A DNA stretch of 64,000 nucleotides. It comes from Arthrobacter sp. V1I9. Lineage in GTDB: Bacteria > Actinomycetota > Actinomycetes > Actinomycetales > Micrococcaceae. The notes below the pieces were generated by a model that made no database searches, was not told where the DNA came from, and worked only from the letters and a program-made list of their open reading frames with translations. Below are positions 17,310-25,889 of this stretch, one piece after another (the first letter of the stretch is position 1; the number at the start of each line of letters is the position of its first letter). Position numbers and translations under genes: made by a program. The stretch spans positions 682,001 through 746,000 of the forward strand of contig NZ_JAUSYU010000001.1 of the NCBI RefSeq assembly GCF_030817075.1, in the 5' to 3' direction.

Positions 17310-18889
17310 GCCAGGACGTTGAGATCCGCAGCGTCCAGAGCCACAGCCACAGCCTCCAGGCGGACAGGTTGTCGCTTATCCTCGCGGGGCCGCCGATTCC
17401 CCGGGATGCCACCTTGTCCATCCTGCTGGGCGACAGGCCCATCTGGAATGTCCGTGCCGGTGAGGCCGCACGGCGTGGCTCCGGCTGCTGCACCATCGAC
17501 TGGCCGCCCGCCCTCGCCGGCCGCCTGTCCGGCTGGGCGCGGCTCAGCGTGCTGCAGGACGGAACGCCGTTATGCCCGACGGCGACAGTCACCTTTGATG
17601 ATTCACCGCACCAGTTCTCGCTCGAGGAGCCCGGCACCGGGATGGCGCAGATCATCAACAAGTGGGGGCGGATCGCGCGGAACTTTGACGGCCAGCGCGC
17701 CCACCTGATCGACGAGGCGCTGGACGAGGCCTGCAAGCTGGTGGAGTGGGCGCGGGGCCGCGGCCAGGAACTCTTCGTCACCGGCGGCACCCTCCTCGGT
17801 CCAGTGCGGGACGGCCGGGTGATGCCGGGCGATGACGACGTGGACCTGGCCTACCTCAGCCGGCACGAAAACCCGTCGGACATAGCGCTGGAGGGCTTCG
17901 AGCTGGAACGGGCCCTGCACGCGCAGGGCTACGAAACGGTCCGGCATTCCGCGGGGCACCTGCAGCTGCTGTTTCCCGGAGCGGACGGCACGGACCGGTT
18001 CTACCTGGACATTTTCACCTACTTCAACGTGGGGGGCTGGTTCCACGGCACGTTCCATGCCCGCGAGCACACCGAAAACGTGGGTATCTTTCCGCTGCGC
18101 ACCCTCAGCATCAACGGACGGGAGCTGCCGGCCCCGGCCGAGCCGGAGCAGATGCTCGCGGCGATCTACGGACCCAGCTGGCACATTCCGGATCCGGCGT
18201 TCCGGTTCACCACGCCGCCACCGGCCCGCCGTCGCTATGACAGCTGGCTGGGCAGCCTGGATGGTGACAGGGAGAACTGGGAGGACCACCACCGGGCGCT
18301 GCTGCGTGCTGATGACATGCCCGGAACCTCGGCCTGGGCTACGGAGCTCGCCGGTGAGCTTTCCCCGGGGTCCCGGATCCTGGAGCTTGGCTGCGGGCAC
18401 GGCGCGGATGCGAAGCACTTCGCGGAGCAGGGGCACCATGTGGTGGCCGTTGACTACAGCCGGCCCGCAATCGAAAACCTGCGCATGCACCAGGCGGGCT
18501 GCGGCACCTTGGTTGCCCGGCGGGTGAACCTCAACTCGCTCCGGGAGACCGCACCGCTGGCCTGCCTCGCGAACCAAGGCAACCGTCCGCTGCACGTGTA
18601 CGCCAGGCTGCTGCTGAATTCCCTCAACGGGCAGGGCCGGGAGAACACGCTGACGCTGATCGGGCACCTGCTGCGGAACCAGCAAACGGCGGCCGAGGCC
18701 TTCCTGGAATTCCAGTCAGGGGACTGTGAGCCGCCGTTCCCGGACTGCCGCCTGCACGCTCCCGTTGACGTTGCCGCCCTGACGAGCCGCCTCGCAGAGC
18801 TGGGGCTTGAAGCAGAAGAAGTTACACCACAACCCGGGCGCGAAGGCGCCAAACCCGTCCGCCGACTGAAAGTGAGGGCCCTGCCATGA
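17306..18889 (+). CDS. LicD-family transferase fused to a SAM methyltransferase
   Basis: 527 residues from ATG 17306, which overlaps the SDR stop as ATGA. After an N-terminal beta-rich segment (about 1-110) comes a LicD/fukutin-like nucleotidyltransferase-fold domain with FVTGGTLLGPVRDG and GDDDVDLAYL (about 155-190), the family that transfers phosphocholine or polyol phosphates to surface glycans. The C-terminal domain (about 345-525) is a class I methyltransferase with ILELGCGHGADAKHF and VVAVDYS. The fusion suggests a glycan-modifying enzyme that adds a phospho group and a methyl cap. Substrate unknown. Cytoplasmic. Confidence 0.85.
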   Translation: MSQDVEIRSVQSHSHSLQADRLSLILAGPPIPRDATLSILLGDRPIWNVRAGEAARRGSGCCTIDWPPALAGRLSGWARLSVLQDGTPLCPTATVTFDDSPHQFSLEEPGTGMAQIINKWGRIARNFDGQRAHLIDEALDEACKLVEWARGRGQELFVTGGTLLGPVRDGRVMPGDDDVDLAYLSRHENPSDIALEGFELERALHAQGYETVRHSAGHLQLLFPGADGTDRFYLDIFTYFNVGGWFHGTFHAREHTENVGIFPLRTLSINGRELPAPAEPEQMLAAIYGPSWHIPDPAFRFTTPPPARRRYDSWLGSLDGDRENWEDHHRALLRADDMPGTSAWATELAGELSPGSRILELGCGHGADAKHFAEQGHHVVAVDYSRPAIENLRMHQAGCGTLVARRVNLNSLRETAPLACLANQGNRPLHVYARLLLNSLNGQGRENTLTLIGHLLRNQQTAAEAFLEFQSGDCEPPFPDCRLHAPVDVAALTSRLAELGLEAEEVTPQPGREGAKPVRRLKVRALP

Positions 18890-19137
18890 ACGACTTCCTG
18901 AGCGATGCTTTGCCTGAGCACGAGCCCCTGAGCGACCCGCTGGAGGAGATGAACCTGCGGTTGGCTGTAGCGGCCGCGGACATCGCAGAGCTGCGTGCCG
19001 AGATCCTCCGGCTGGACCGGGACCTGGATGAATCCCGGCGGCTGAACCTGAGGGCGGCGGAGCTGCTGGACCTCGTCTACGTTCAGCTGGCCGGCAATGC
19101 GGGCCGTACCCTGCAGGGGGAAGGGGCGGGCATATGA
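18886..19137 (+). CDS. Short coiled-coil protein
   Basis: 83 residues, ATGA-coupled to the gene before and overlapping the next start by 4 bp. Residues 20-65 form an acidic helix with heptad spacing (LRLAVAAADIAELRAEILRL, then LDRDLDESRRLNLRAAELL), so it is probably a coiled-coil dimer or an adaptor for its neighbours. No signal peptide, cysteine or enzymatic motif. It looks like an accessory subunit of the surface-glycan locus. Confidence 0.8.
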   Translation: MNDFLSDALPEHEPLSDPLEEMNLRLAVAAADIAELRAEILRLDRDLDESRRLNLRAAELLDLVYVQLAGNAGRTLQGEGAGI

Positions 19138-20453
19138 GCGGAATCGACATCATCGGCGCCTTTGAGAGTACGTATCTTCCCCGGCACGACACAGACATTT
19201 TCGAGTCCACCGCCCACGACGTCCAATGGAAGCAGGACCTTGGACTGCTGACCAGCTGCGGAGTGACCAGGTTGAGGTATCCGGTCCGCTGGCACCGGGT
19301 GGAGGCCGAGGAAGGCCTCTTCAACTGGCAGGACACGGACAAGGTGCTGCACTATCTCCGGGACCACGGCTTCCGGCCCATCGTGGACCTGGTGCACCAC
19401 ACCAGCTATCCCCGGTGGATGGACGGCGGCTTCGCAGACCCCCGCTTCCGCACCGCGTACCTGCGGTACACGGAGGAGTTTGCCCGGCGATACCCCTGGA
19501 TTGAGGAGTACACACTCTTCAACGAGCCCTTCTCCACCCTGTTCCTCACCGGACACGAGGCCATCTGGCCGCCCTACCAGAAGGGCCTGGACAACTTCGT
19601 GGCCCAGATCCTCAACGTGCTGCCGGCCGTGGCCGAGGCCAGCCGCGCCTACAAGGACGTGCTGCCGGACGCCAAGCATGTGTGGGTGGACACCTGCGAG
19701 CACCACACCGGCGAAGGTCCCGGCGGAAGCGCCTACGCCACCATGGCCAACGAACGCCGGTTCCTGGTGCTGGACAGCTTCCTGGGCAAAGGCTACGACC
19801 CCCACGGTCCCATGGCGGAGCTGCTCCGGGAGGCCGGGGGCGAGAAGCTGCAGGACCTGGAACCGGGACGGATCGACGTGCTGGGGATGGACTACTACGC
19901 CCACTGCCAGTGGCACTTCGACGACAGCGGCGGCTCGCCCAATACCCCGTACCCGCTGCCGCTTGCCCAGCAGATCTACCTGTACTGGGACCGCTACCGG
20001 CTGCCGTGCCTCCTCACCGAGACCAACGTCCGCGGCTCCACCTCGGACCGGGCCACCTGGTTCAAGTACGTCCTGGAGCAGTGCGAACGGGCCCGGGAGA
20101 TGGGGGTTCCGCTGGAGGGCCTGTGCTGGTTCCCGGTGATCGACTCCACGGACTGGAACACGCTCCTGTACCGCAGCGACGGCCATATCGACCCCGTGGG
20201 CGTGTACTGGCTGGATGACGAGCTGGCCCGCCAGCCCTCGGTGATGTCCGAGTCGTATGCGAAAGCCGCAGCCGGCACGCCGTCGAACGAGTTGCCTGCC
20301 TTCACGCTGGGCGAACCCGTGGCCACCTGGCTACGCGGCTACGAGCCACAAATGTCCCACTGGAACCGGGCACCGGCCCCTGATGCGGATCAGGGAAACA
20401 GCCTGCCCAACACCAAGACCCGGATGGAATTGAGGATAGTCAATGCAGAGTGA
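19134..20453 (+). CDS. GH1-like glycoside hydrolase
   Basis: 439 residues, a TIM-barrel of the GH-A clan related to family 1 beta-glucosidases. The acid/base motif TLFNEP puts Glu at residue 131, and the likely nucleophile is Glu296 in LLTETNVRG. There is no signal peptide, so it acts in the cytoplasm. It is translationally coupled to the coiled-coil gene and overlaps the next glycosyltransferase by 11 bp. Such intracellular GH1 relatives beside glycosyltransferases may trim or transfer sugars during glycan assembly; that role is inferred. Confidence 0.85.
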   Translation: MSGIDIIGAFESTYLPRHDTDIFESTAHDVQWKQDLGLLTSCGVTRLRYPVRWHRVEAEEGLFNWQDTDKVLHYLRDHGFRPIVDLVHHTSYPRWMDGGFADPRFRTAYLRYTEEFARRYPWIEEYTLFNEPFSTLFLTGHEAIWPPYQKGLDNFVAQILNVLPAVAEASRAYKDVLPDAKHVWVDTCEHHTGEGPGGSAYATMANERRFLVLDSFLGKGYDPHGPMAELLREAGGEKLQDLEPGRIDVLGMDYYAHCQWHFDDSGGSPNTPYPLPLAQQIYLYWDRYRLPCLLTETNVRGSTSDRATWFKYVLEQCERAREMGVPLEGLCWFPVIDSTDWNTLLYRSDGHIDPVGVYWLDDELARQPSVMSESYAKAAAGTPSNELPAFTLGEPVATWLRGYEPQMSHWNRAPAPDADQGNSLPNTKTRMELRIVNAE

Positions 20454-21576
20454 ACTGATCGTTTTGTCGCATCTCCGCTGGGACTGGGTGTGGCAGCGCC
20501 CCCAGCACCTCGTATCCCGCCTGGGCTCCCGCTGTTCCACCTGGTACGTGGAGGAGCCGCTCACGCCGTCGCCCGACTTCACGGGCCGGAACCGGATGAA
20601 CCACACGCAGGTCAACGGACTTAACCGCGCCTGGCTGGAAATCGCGGAGCAGGGCCACCATGTGGGCTTTTTCGACGACGTCCTCCCGGACTACATCGAG
20701 CAGCTGCCCGAACTGGTGGGTCCGCCCGCGGGGGAGCGGGTGGTGTGGCTTTACACCCCGCTGGCCCTGGAACTGGCCCTCGCGCTCCAGCCCACCACGC
20801 TGGTGTATGACGTGATGGACGATCTCGCCGCCTTCAAGGACGCCCCGCCCGAGCTGGTGGTCAGGCAGCGGCAGGCCCTGCGCCGGGCCGACGTCGTATT
20901 TGCCGGCGGCCGCTCACTCCACCGGTCCATGGTGCGGCAGGGCCGCGCGGACACTCTGCTCTTTCCCAGCGGCGTGGAGCCCGAGCATTACCGGACCCCG
21001 ACGGCGGAGGCCCGGGTTCCGGGGCAGCGTCCGGCGGCGGGATACGTGGGTGTGCTGGACGAACGGCTGGACCTGGGGCTGATCGCCGGCCTGGCCGAAG
21101 CGCTGCCGGAGTGGGACATCAAAATGTACGGGCCGGTAGCAAAGATCGATCCGGCCAGCCTGCCCCAGGCGCCCAACATCAGCTACGAAGGGTACACCTG
21201 CTACGCGGACCTTCCCGCGGCAATGGCCGGGCTTGATGTGGCCCTGATGCCCTTCGCGCTGAACGAGGCAACCCGCTCCATCAGCCCCACGAAAACGCTT
21301 GAGTACCTCGCGGCCGGCCTGCCGGTGGTTTCCACACGGGTGCCCGACGTCGTCGCTGATTTCCCGGGAATCGTGCACCTGCGTGAGGATGCCGCCGGCT
21401 TCGCCTCGGTGTGCCAGACGCTCGGCCAGCGGGATCCGTCGCGGGGGCCCAAGCCGAAGACCCGCGAGCTGCTGAAGAAGTACCACTGGGATGCAATCGC
21501 GGCCCAGATGGCGGAGTCCGTCTTTGCGGGCGGGGTCCAGGAGCCGGAGCCGGCAAGCGCCGGGGCCAGGGGCTGA
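20443..21576 (+). CDS. Glycosyltransferase (GT-B fold, family 4-like)
   Basis: 377 residues. The C-terminal half has a GT4 donor-site pattern: GYVGVLDERLDL, then FALNEATRSISPTKTLEYLAAGLPVVST with the conserved Pro-Thr-Lys and Glu-Tyr. The N-terminal SHLRWDWVWQRPQHLVSR is typical of a subgroup often found with UDP-galactofuranose or capsule genes. ATG 20443 follows GAGGA by six bases and overlaps the preceding gene. It would transfer a sugar from a nucleotide donor at the inner membrane face. The donor cannot be read from sequence. Confidence 0.9.
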   Translation: MQSELIVLSHLRWDWVWQRPQHLVSRLGSRCSTWYVEEPLTPSPDFTGRNRMNHTQVNGLNRAWLEIAEQGHHVGFFDDVLPDYIEQLPELVGPPAGERVVWLYTPLALELALALQPTTLVYDVMDDLAAFKDAPPELVVRQRQALRRADVVFAGGRSLHRSMVRQGRADTLLFPSGVEPEHYRTPTAEARVPGQRPAAGYVGVLDERLDLGLIAGLAEALPEWDIKMYGPVAKIDPASLPQAPNISYEGYTCYADLPAAMAGLDVALMPFALNEATRSISPTKTLEYLAAGLPVVSTRVPDVVADFPGIVHLREDAAGFASVCQTLGQRDPSRGPKPKTRELLKKYHWDAIAAQMAESVFAGGVQEPEPASAGARG

Positions 21577-21633
21577 CCGTCTTTCCCGAAACCCACCACC
21601 ATGTTGCACTGCGAGAGAAGGAGCTGAACAACG

Positions 21634-21972
21634 ATGAACGAAGTACCCCTGCACAAGGACCTGCCGCTGCCGGACTATGACCACCTGCCGGTGGGAACCC
21701 TGCCATCGCGCATCTCCGGACTGGAGGAGGCGGAAGTGGCGCAGCTGGTTACGTACGAGAAGGCCCACGGGAACCGCCTGCCCATCATGCAGATCCTCGA
21801 GAAGAGGCTGCATGACCTGCAGGGCGGCACCGTCCCGCGGGGCCCGCACACGCCCAGCACTCCCGAGGTCAACACAGGCACGCCGGATACCCCGCAGACG
21901 GCCAGCGTTCCCGGCCCGCCCATCAACCCGCCGTCGCAGGGCGATCCCACCAACCCTGCCCAGCCCCGGTGA
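21634..21972 (+). CDS. Small conserved protein with Pro/Thr-rich tail
   Basis: 112 residues. The first 65 form a conserved helical module (LPDYDHLPVGTLPSRISGL, then AQLVTYEKAHGNRLPIMQIL) that I have seen as a stand-alone actinobacterial domain of unknown function. The last 45 residues are Pro/Thr/Ser-rich and probably disordered. GAGAAGGAG lies just upstream of the ATG. The next gene starts 4 bp after its stop, so the two are likely co-transcribed. Confidence 0.75.
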   Translation: MNEVPLHKDLPLPDYDHLPVGTLPSRISGLEEAEVAQLVTYEKAHGNRLPIMQILEKRLHDLQGGTVPRGPHTPSTPEVNTGTPDTPQTASVPGPPINPPSQGDPTNPAQPR

Positions 21973-21975
21973 GCT

Positions 21976-23517
21976 GTGGAACAGCATCACGGCGTCGAGG
22001 ACCACGACGGCGGCCCGGAGCACCCGGCCCTGGATAACGACGGCCAGGATCACGACGGCGGCGCGGACGTTCGCGCCTTCGTCCAGTCCCGCCGGGCGGA
22101 GTTGGAGGGCCAGCTGGCCGAGTGGGTGCGCGTGCCCGGGGTGCTGGGGGATCCGGAGCACACAAAGGACCTGCTCCGCTCCGCCAACTGGCTGGCGGCG
22201 GCGTTCCGCGAGGTGGGCTTCCCGGTGGTGGAGGTCCTCCCCACCGGGGAGTCCCACGCCGTGTACGCCGAATGGTGCGAGGCGCCCGGCGCACCCACCG
22301 TCCTGGTGTACAGCCACCACGATGTACGGGTCGCCAAGCCCGAACAGTGGGACCAGACCGCACCCTTCGAACCGGTGGTGCGGGACGGACGGCTGTACGG
22401 GCGGGGAAGTTCGGATGCCAAGGGGCAGGTCCTGGCCCACCTGTGGGGGCTGCGCGCCCACCTGGACCAACAATCCACACGCTCTATCACTTCCGACCCC
22501 CAAAACCCGGACGCTCTATCACTTCCTGCAGCCGAAACCACAGCGCTCTCTCAGTCGACCGCACCCGCCATCAACCTGAAGTACCTCGTTGAGGGGGAGG
22601 AGGAGGGCGGTTCGCCGCACCTGGCGAAGCTGCTTAAGGAGCAGTCGGGCCGGTTTCAGGCGGACCTCGTGGTCTTCTCGGACACACTGCTTTTTCGTGA
22701 GGACCACCCGGCACTGTGTGTGAGCCTGCGCGGCATGGTGAGTGCCCACCTGGAAGTGACCGGCCCGGAAGTGGACGTTCACAGCGGCGCTGTTTCGGGT
22801 TCCGTCCCCAACCCGGCTTTTGAAATAAGCAGGGTTCTTGCCGGTCTTCATGACGACGACGGCCGGATCGCCATTCCCGGATTTTATGACGATGTTGCGC
22901 CGGTGCCGGAGGACTTTCGGAAGGCGCTCGCACGCCTGCCGTTCACCGAGGAGGACTGGCTGGAGCGCTCGGAGGGGGGAAGCATCACGGGCGAAGAGGG
23001 GTACACGGTTCCGGAACGCCTGTGGCTCCGTCCGGCGGTGGAGATCACGGCGCTGATCGCCGGTGATCCTGTCGGGATTTCCAGCGCTGCCGTTCCGTCT
23101 GTGGCCGCCGTGGACCTGAGCCTGCGGACAGTGATGGGCCAGCGGGTGGAGAAGGTGGCGGAGCAGCTCCGGCAATGGGTGCGGGACACGGTGGGGGACA
23201 ACTACGGGCACACGCTCAGCGTTGATCTTGAGACGGCCCAGGAACCGTACTGGACCCCGGACCATCCGGCGGTCTCCGTGCTGGAACGGGCCATGGCCAG
23301 GGGCTTCCGCTCCCCGCAGGTGGGGCGGATGGGCAACGCCGGCGGCGGACCCGCAACGCTGCTGGCTAAGTCACTGGATGCCCCGGTCCTGTTCTTCGGG
23401 ACAGGCCTGGTGGAGGACCACTGGCACGACAGCGATGAGAGCGCCAACCTCGAAGTCCTGGTGAACGGCGCGGTCACGCTTGCCTGCTTCTGGGACGACC
23501 TGGCCCGGATGGAGTAG
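21976..23517 (+). CDS. M20-family dipeptidase/peptidase with in-frame repeat insertion
   Basis: 513 residues; a zinc peptidase of the M20 family, cleaving dipeptides or N-acyl amino acids in the cytoplasm. Seen are YSHHDVRV (first metal His), YGRGSSDAKGQ (bridging Asp), YLVEGEEEGGS (catalytic Glu pair) and VDVHSGAVSG in the dimer domain. The first 30 residues are His/Asp/Gly-rich (HDGG appears twice), unlike the family. Between the SDAKG and EGEEE blocks, about 32 codons are three periods of a 32-bp repeat, adding Ser/Thr/Pro-rich residues to a loop. Activity is probably kept, since 96 bp preserves the frame. Confidence 0.9.
   Translation: MEQHHGVEDHDGGPEHPALDNDGQDHDGGADVRAFVQSRRAELEGQLAEWVRVPGVLGDPEHTKDLLRSANWLAAAFREVGFPVVEVLPTGESHAVYAEWCEAPGAPTVLVYSHHDVRVAKPEQWDQTAPFEPVVRDGRLYGRGSSDAKGQVLAHLWGLRAHLDQQSTRSITSDPQNPDALSLPAAETTALSQSTAPAINLKYLVEGEEEGGSPHLAKLLKEQSGRFQADLVVFSDTLLFREDHPALCVSLRGMVSAHLEVTGPEVDVHSGAVSGSVPNPAFEISRVLAGLHDDDGRIAIPGFYDDVAPVPEDFRKALARLPFTEEDWLERSEGGSITGEEGYTVPERLWLRPAVEITALIAGDPVGISSAAVPSVAAVDLSLRTVMGQRVEKVAEQLRQWVRDTVGDNYGHTLSVDLETAQEPYWTPDHPAVSVLERAMARGFRSPQVGRMGNAGGGPATLLAKSLDAPVLFFGTGLVEDHWHDSDESANLEVLVNGAVTLACFWDDLARME
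22479..22556. repeat. 32-bp repeat, three periods, inside the M20 peptidase gene
   Basis: GCTCTATCACTTCC occurs at 22481 and 22513, and a diverged GCTCTCTCAG at 22545: an exact 32-bp period. On the minus strand the unit reads GGAAGTGATAGAGCGTC, related to the GGTGAGAGAGCGTC units at 940-1060. Total inserted length is close to 96 bp. Confidence 0.8.
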
Positions 23518-23532
23518 AGGGGGACGACGGCA

Positions 23533-24714
23533 ATGGATGGCTCAGGAGTTGAAGGCACCCCGGCGTCAACCGGGGCCGACGGCGCAGGCGCGGCCGGGCG
23601 CCGTCGGACGTTTGGGATCGAGGAGGAACTGCTCCTGGTGGACCCCGGCAGCGGGGAGGCGGTACCGGTAGCGGGCGCACTCCTGGACCTGTATGTCCGC
23701 CCGATGGAATCCCGCAACGGTCCTGTCCTCACGGCCGAGTTCCAGCAGGAGATGATCGAGGTGGTCACCCCGCCGCATTCCACGTTGGCTGCCCTGGAAG
23801 CGGACATCATCGCGGGGCGGGCCATAGCGCACCAGGCGGCAGAAGACATCGGAGTCAGGGTGGCCGCGCTGGCCACCTCACCGCTGCCCGCCGATCCCCA
23901 TCCCGTGCAGCTCCGGCGGTTCAAAGCCATGACGGAGGAATACGGGCTCACGGCCCGTGAGCAGCTCACGTGCGGCTGCCACATCCACGTCTCGGTGGAG
24001 TCGGCGGAGGAGGGCGTAGCTGTGCTGGACCGGATCCGAAACTGGCTGCCGGTACTGATCGCCCTCAGCGCCAACTCCCCGTTCTGGCACGGCGAGGACA
24101 CCGGCTACGCCAGTTACCGTTCGCAGGTGTGGAACCGCTGGCCGTCGGCCGGCCCCCTTGAAATCCTCCGGACCCCGGAGGCCTACTACCAGTTGGTGCA
24201 GGACATGGTGGGCACCGGCGTCGCGCTGGACGAGGGGATGATCTACTTCGACGCCCGGCTCTCGCGGCACTACCCCACGGTGGAGCTTCGGCTTGCCGAC
24301 GTGTGCCTCCGGCCGGAGAACACGGTGTTGCTGGCAGGCATCGCCCGCGGGCTGGTGGAAACCGGAGCGCGGGGATGGCGGGAAGGAATTGAACCCACGG
24401 TAGTTCCCGCTGCGCTGCTGCGGCTGGCGGGCTGGAAGGCGAGCCGGTGGGGTCTGCGCGGCGAGCTGCTCGATCCGGTGACAAGCCGGCCGGTGCCGGC
24501 CCTCGCCGTCGTAAATGCCTTGATGAACCACATCCGCAAGGCTCTGGAGGATATCGGGGACCTGGGACGGGTGGAGGAGTTGATGGACGATCTGCTGAAC
24601 GCCGGCACGGGCGCAACGCGGCAGCTCGAGGTCCTGCACCGCACCGGGGACTTGGAGGACGTCGTGAGGGACGCGGCCGACTGCACGGCGCGGATCCCGG
24701 CCGAAGGAGGCTGA
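23533..24714 (+). CDS. YbdK-type carboxylate-amine ligase (GCS2 family)
   Basis: 393 residues. The glutamate-cysteine ligase family 2 pattern is clear: FGIEEELLLVD at the start (about 31), EFQQEMIEVVTPP, CGCHIHVSV, RSQVWNRWPSAGP and VELRLADVCLRPENT. Such enzymes form a gamma-glutamyl or similar amide with ATP; YbdK makes gamma-glutamylcysteine weakly. It follows the M20 peptidase by 15 bp in the same direction, pairing a ligase with a peptidase. The first 30 residues are a Gly/Ala-rich, non-conserved leader, so a later start is possible but none has a better ribosome site. Confidence 0.9.
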   Translation: MDGSGVEGTPASTGADGAGAAGRRRTFGIEEELLLVDPGSGEAVPVAGALLDLYVRPMESRNGPVLTAEFQQEMIEVVTPPHSTLAALEADIIAGRAIAHQAAEDIGVRVAALATSPLPADPHPVQLRRFKAMTEEYGLTAREQLTCGCHIHVSVESAEEGVAVLDRIRNWLPVLIALSANSPFWHGEDTGYASYRSQVWNRWPSAGPLEILRTPEAYYQLVQDMVGTGVALDEGMIYFDARLSRHYPTVELRLADVCLRPENTVLLAGIARGLVETGARGWREGIEPTVVPAALLRLAGWKASRWGLRGELLDPVTSRPVPALAVVNALMNHIRKALEDIGDLGRVEELMDDLLNAGTGATRQLEVLHRTGDLEDVVRDAADCTARIPAEGG

Positions 24715-24720
24715 CCTGTC

Positions 24721-25059
24721 TCAGGCAGCGTTCCGCGGCGCGAACATGATCACGGCGACGCCCAGCAAGCAGATCGCCGACCCTGCGATGTCCCACCTGT
24801 CGGGCCGAAAGCCGTCAAAGACGATGCCCCAAACGAGTGATCCGGCAACGAACACGCCACCGTAGGCGGCCAGTATCCTGCCGAAGTGCGCGTCAGGCTG
24901 CAATGTTGCGGCGAAACCGTAGATGCCCAGCGCGATAACGCCCAGGCCGGCCCACCACCACTCCTTGCCTTCCCTGACGGACTGCCAGACCAGCCATGCG
25001 CCGCCGATTTCAGCAGCGGCGGCAAGGATGAACAGCAGGATGGTCTTCGCGATAGTCAC
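24721..25059 (-). CDS. YnfA-family small membrane protein
   Basis: 112 residues, four transmembrane helices, with the family signature [12 protein letters not shown] and [20 protein letters not shown]. YnfA belongs to the small-multidrug-resistance-like group; its substrate is uncertain. GTG 25059 gives a start directly at the first helix; the frame is open much further but the extra part is antisense to nothing conserved. It lies downstream of the aquaporin gene on the same strand, so it may ride on the arsenic-responsive promoter. Confidence 0.85.
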   Translation of the reverse strand: MTIAKTILLFILAAAAEIGGAWLVWQSVREGKEWWWAGLGVIALGIYGFAATLQPDAHFGRILAAYGGVFVAGSLVWGIVFDGFRPDRWDIAGSAICLLGVAVIMFAPRNAA

Positions 25060-25100
25060 AGGGCCATCATGGCAGTTTTGTCTGGCGGCCCACGACCGGG

Positions 25101-25841
25101 CTAGGAGCCGGCCTTGTCCGCCTCGTGTGGGAGGACGACGTCGTCTGCGGCGCGGGCCGCGAACGGGAACAGAAGGAGCACGAGACCCAGGCCCACTGCC
25201 GCGCCGATGAGCTGGGCGATGATGAACGGAGGCACCGAGGCGGGTGCAATGCCGGCGAAAGTGTCGCTGAAGATTCGCCCGACAGTCACGGCCGGGTTGG
25301 CGAAGGACGTTGAGGACGTGAACCAGTAGGCCGCCCCGATATAGGCGCCCACCGCGGGTGCGGCCAGGACGCCCCGCTTGGTGGCGGCAAGACTGAAAAT
25401 GAGCAGGATGAGCCCGGCGGTGGCAACGACTTCGCCGAGCAGATGCCCGCCGGTAGCGCGGTCCTTCCCGGAGATGGCGGTGCCCACCTCGAACATGGCG
25501 TTCGCGACCACACTGCCGCTGACGGCACCCACCGTCTGCGCGGCCACGTACGTCCCGAGCTCCGGCAGGGTCAGTCCCGTGCCGCTGCGCCGTCCCAGGA
25601 TCCAGTCCACGAGTGAGACCACGGGATTGAAGTGCGCGCCGCTGACGGGTCCGAACACGAGGATCAGGACTGTCAGACCCAGCACCGTCGCGGTGCTGTT
25701 CTGCAGCAGCTGGTTGCCGACCTCGTTGGGGGAGAGCTGCTGAGCCATAATCCCGGAGCCCACAACAATCATCACGAGCAGGCTGGTGCCCAGAAGTTCC
25801 GCGACGGCACGGCGCCACAACGGCGGCTGGTTTGTAGTCAT
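25101..25841 (-). CDS. Aquaglyceroporin-like channel of the arsenic locus (AqpS type)
   Basis: 246 residues, six helices and the two MIP half-loops [10 protein letters not shown] (NPV in place of NPA) and [10 protein letters not shown]. In known ars operons such as that of Sinorhizobium, AqpS lets arsenite, or methylarsenite, leave the cell passively, so ArsC plus AqpS can confer resistance without a pump. ATG 25841 is chosen since the codons upstream would overlap the divergent arsR. Its start is only 46 bp from the ArsR-ArsC start, so both promoters share one control region. Confidence 0.88.
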   Translation of the reverse strand: MTTNQPPLWRRAVAELLGTSLLVMIVVGSGIMAQQLSPNEVGNQLLQNSTATVLGLTVLILVFGPVSGAHFNPVVSLVDWILGRRSGTGLTLPELGTYVAAQTVGAVSGSVVANAMFEVGTAISGKDRATGGHLLGEVVATAGLILLIFSLAATKRGVLAAPAVGAYIGAAYWFTSSTSFANPAVTVGRIFSDTFAGIAPASVPPFIIAQLIGAAVGLGLVLLLFPFAARAADDVVLPHEADKAGS

Positions 25842-25878
25842 GGCACCAAGCTTGACGCAAGAAATTATCTCAGTCAAA

Positions 25879-25889
25879 ATTGAGTCAAT
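25879..25889. promoter_or_regulatory. Putative ArsR operator in the divergent promoter
   Basis: ATTGAGTCAAT is a perfect 5-1-5 palindrome. It overlaps the ATG (25888) of arsR-arsC. A second imperfect copy, CTCAGTCA, lies just upstream. ArsR/SmtB repressors commonly bind such ATTGA/TCAAT dyads. The absence of any Shine-Dalgarno suggests a leaderless arsR message. Confidence 0.55.

Noticed and set aside
15839..18889. A single 1016-residue protein joining IspD, SDR, LicD and methyltransferase domains
   Set aside because: The middle (about residues 390-488) is out-of-frame, Arg/Gly/His-rich sequence. The true SDR tail is intact one frame over and ends in an ATGA junction with the LicD gene.
20914..22503. 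529-codon minus-strand frame
   Set aside because: Antisense to the glycosyltransferase and M20 peptidase; low-complexity composition.
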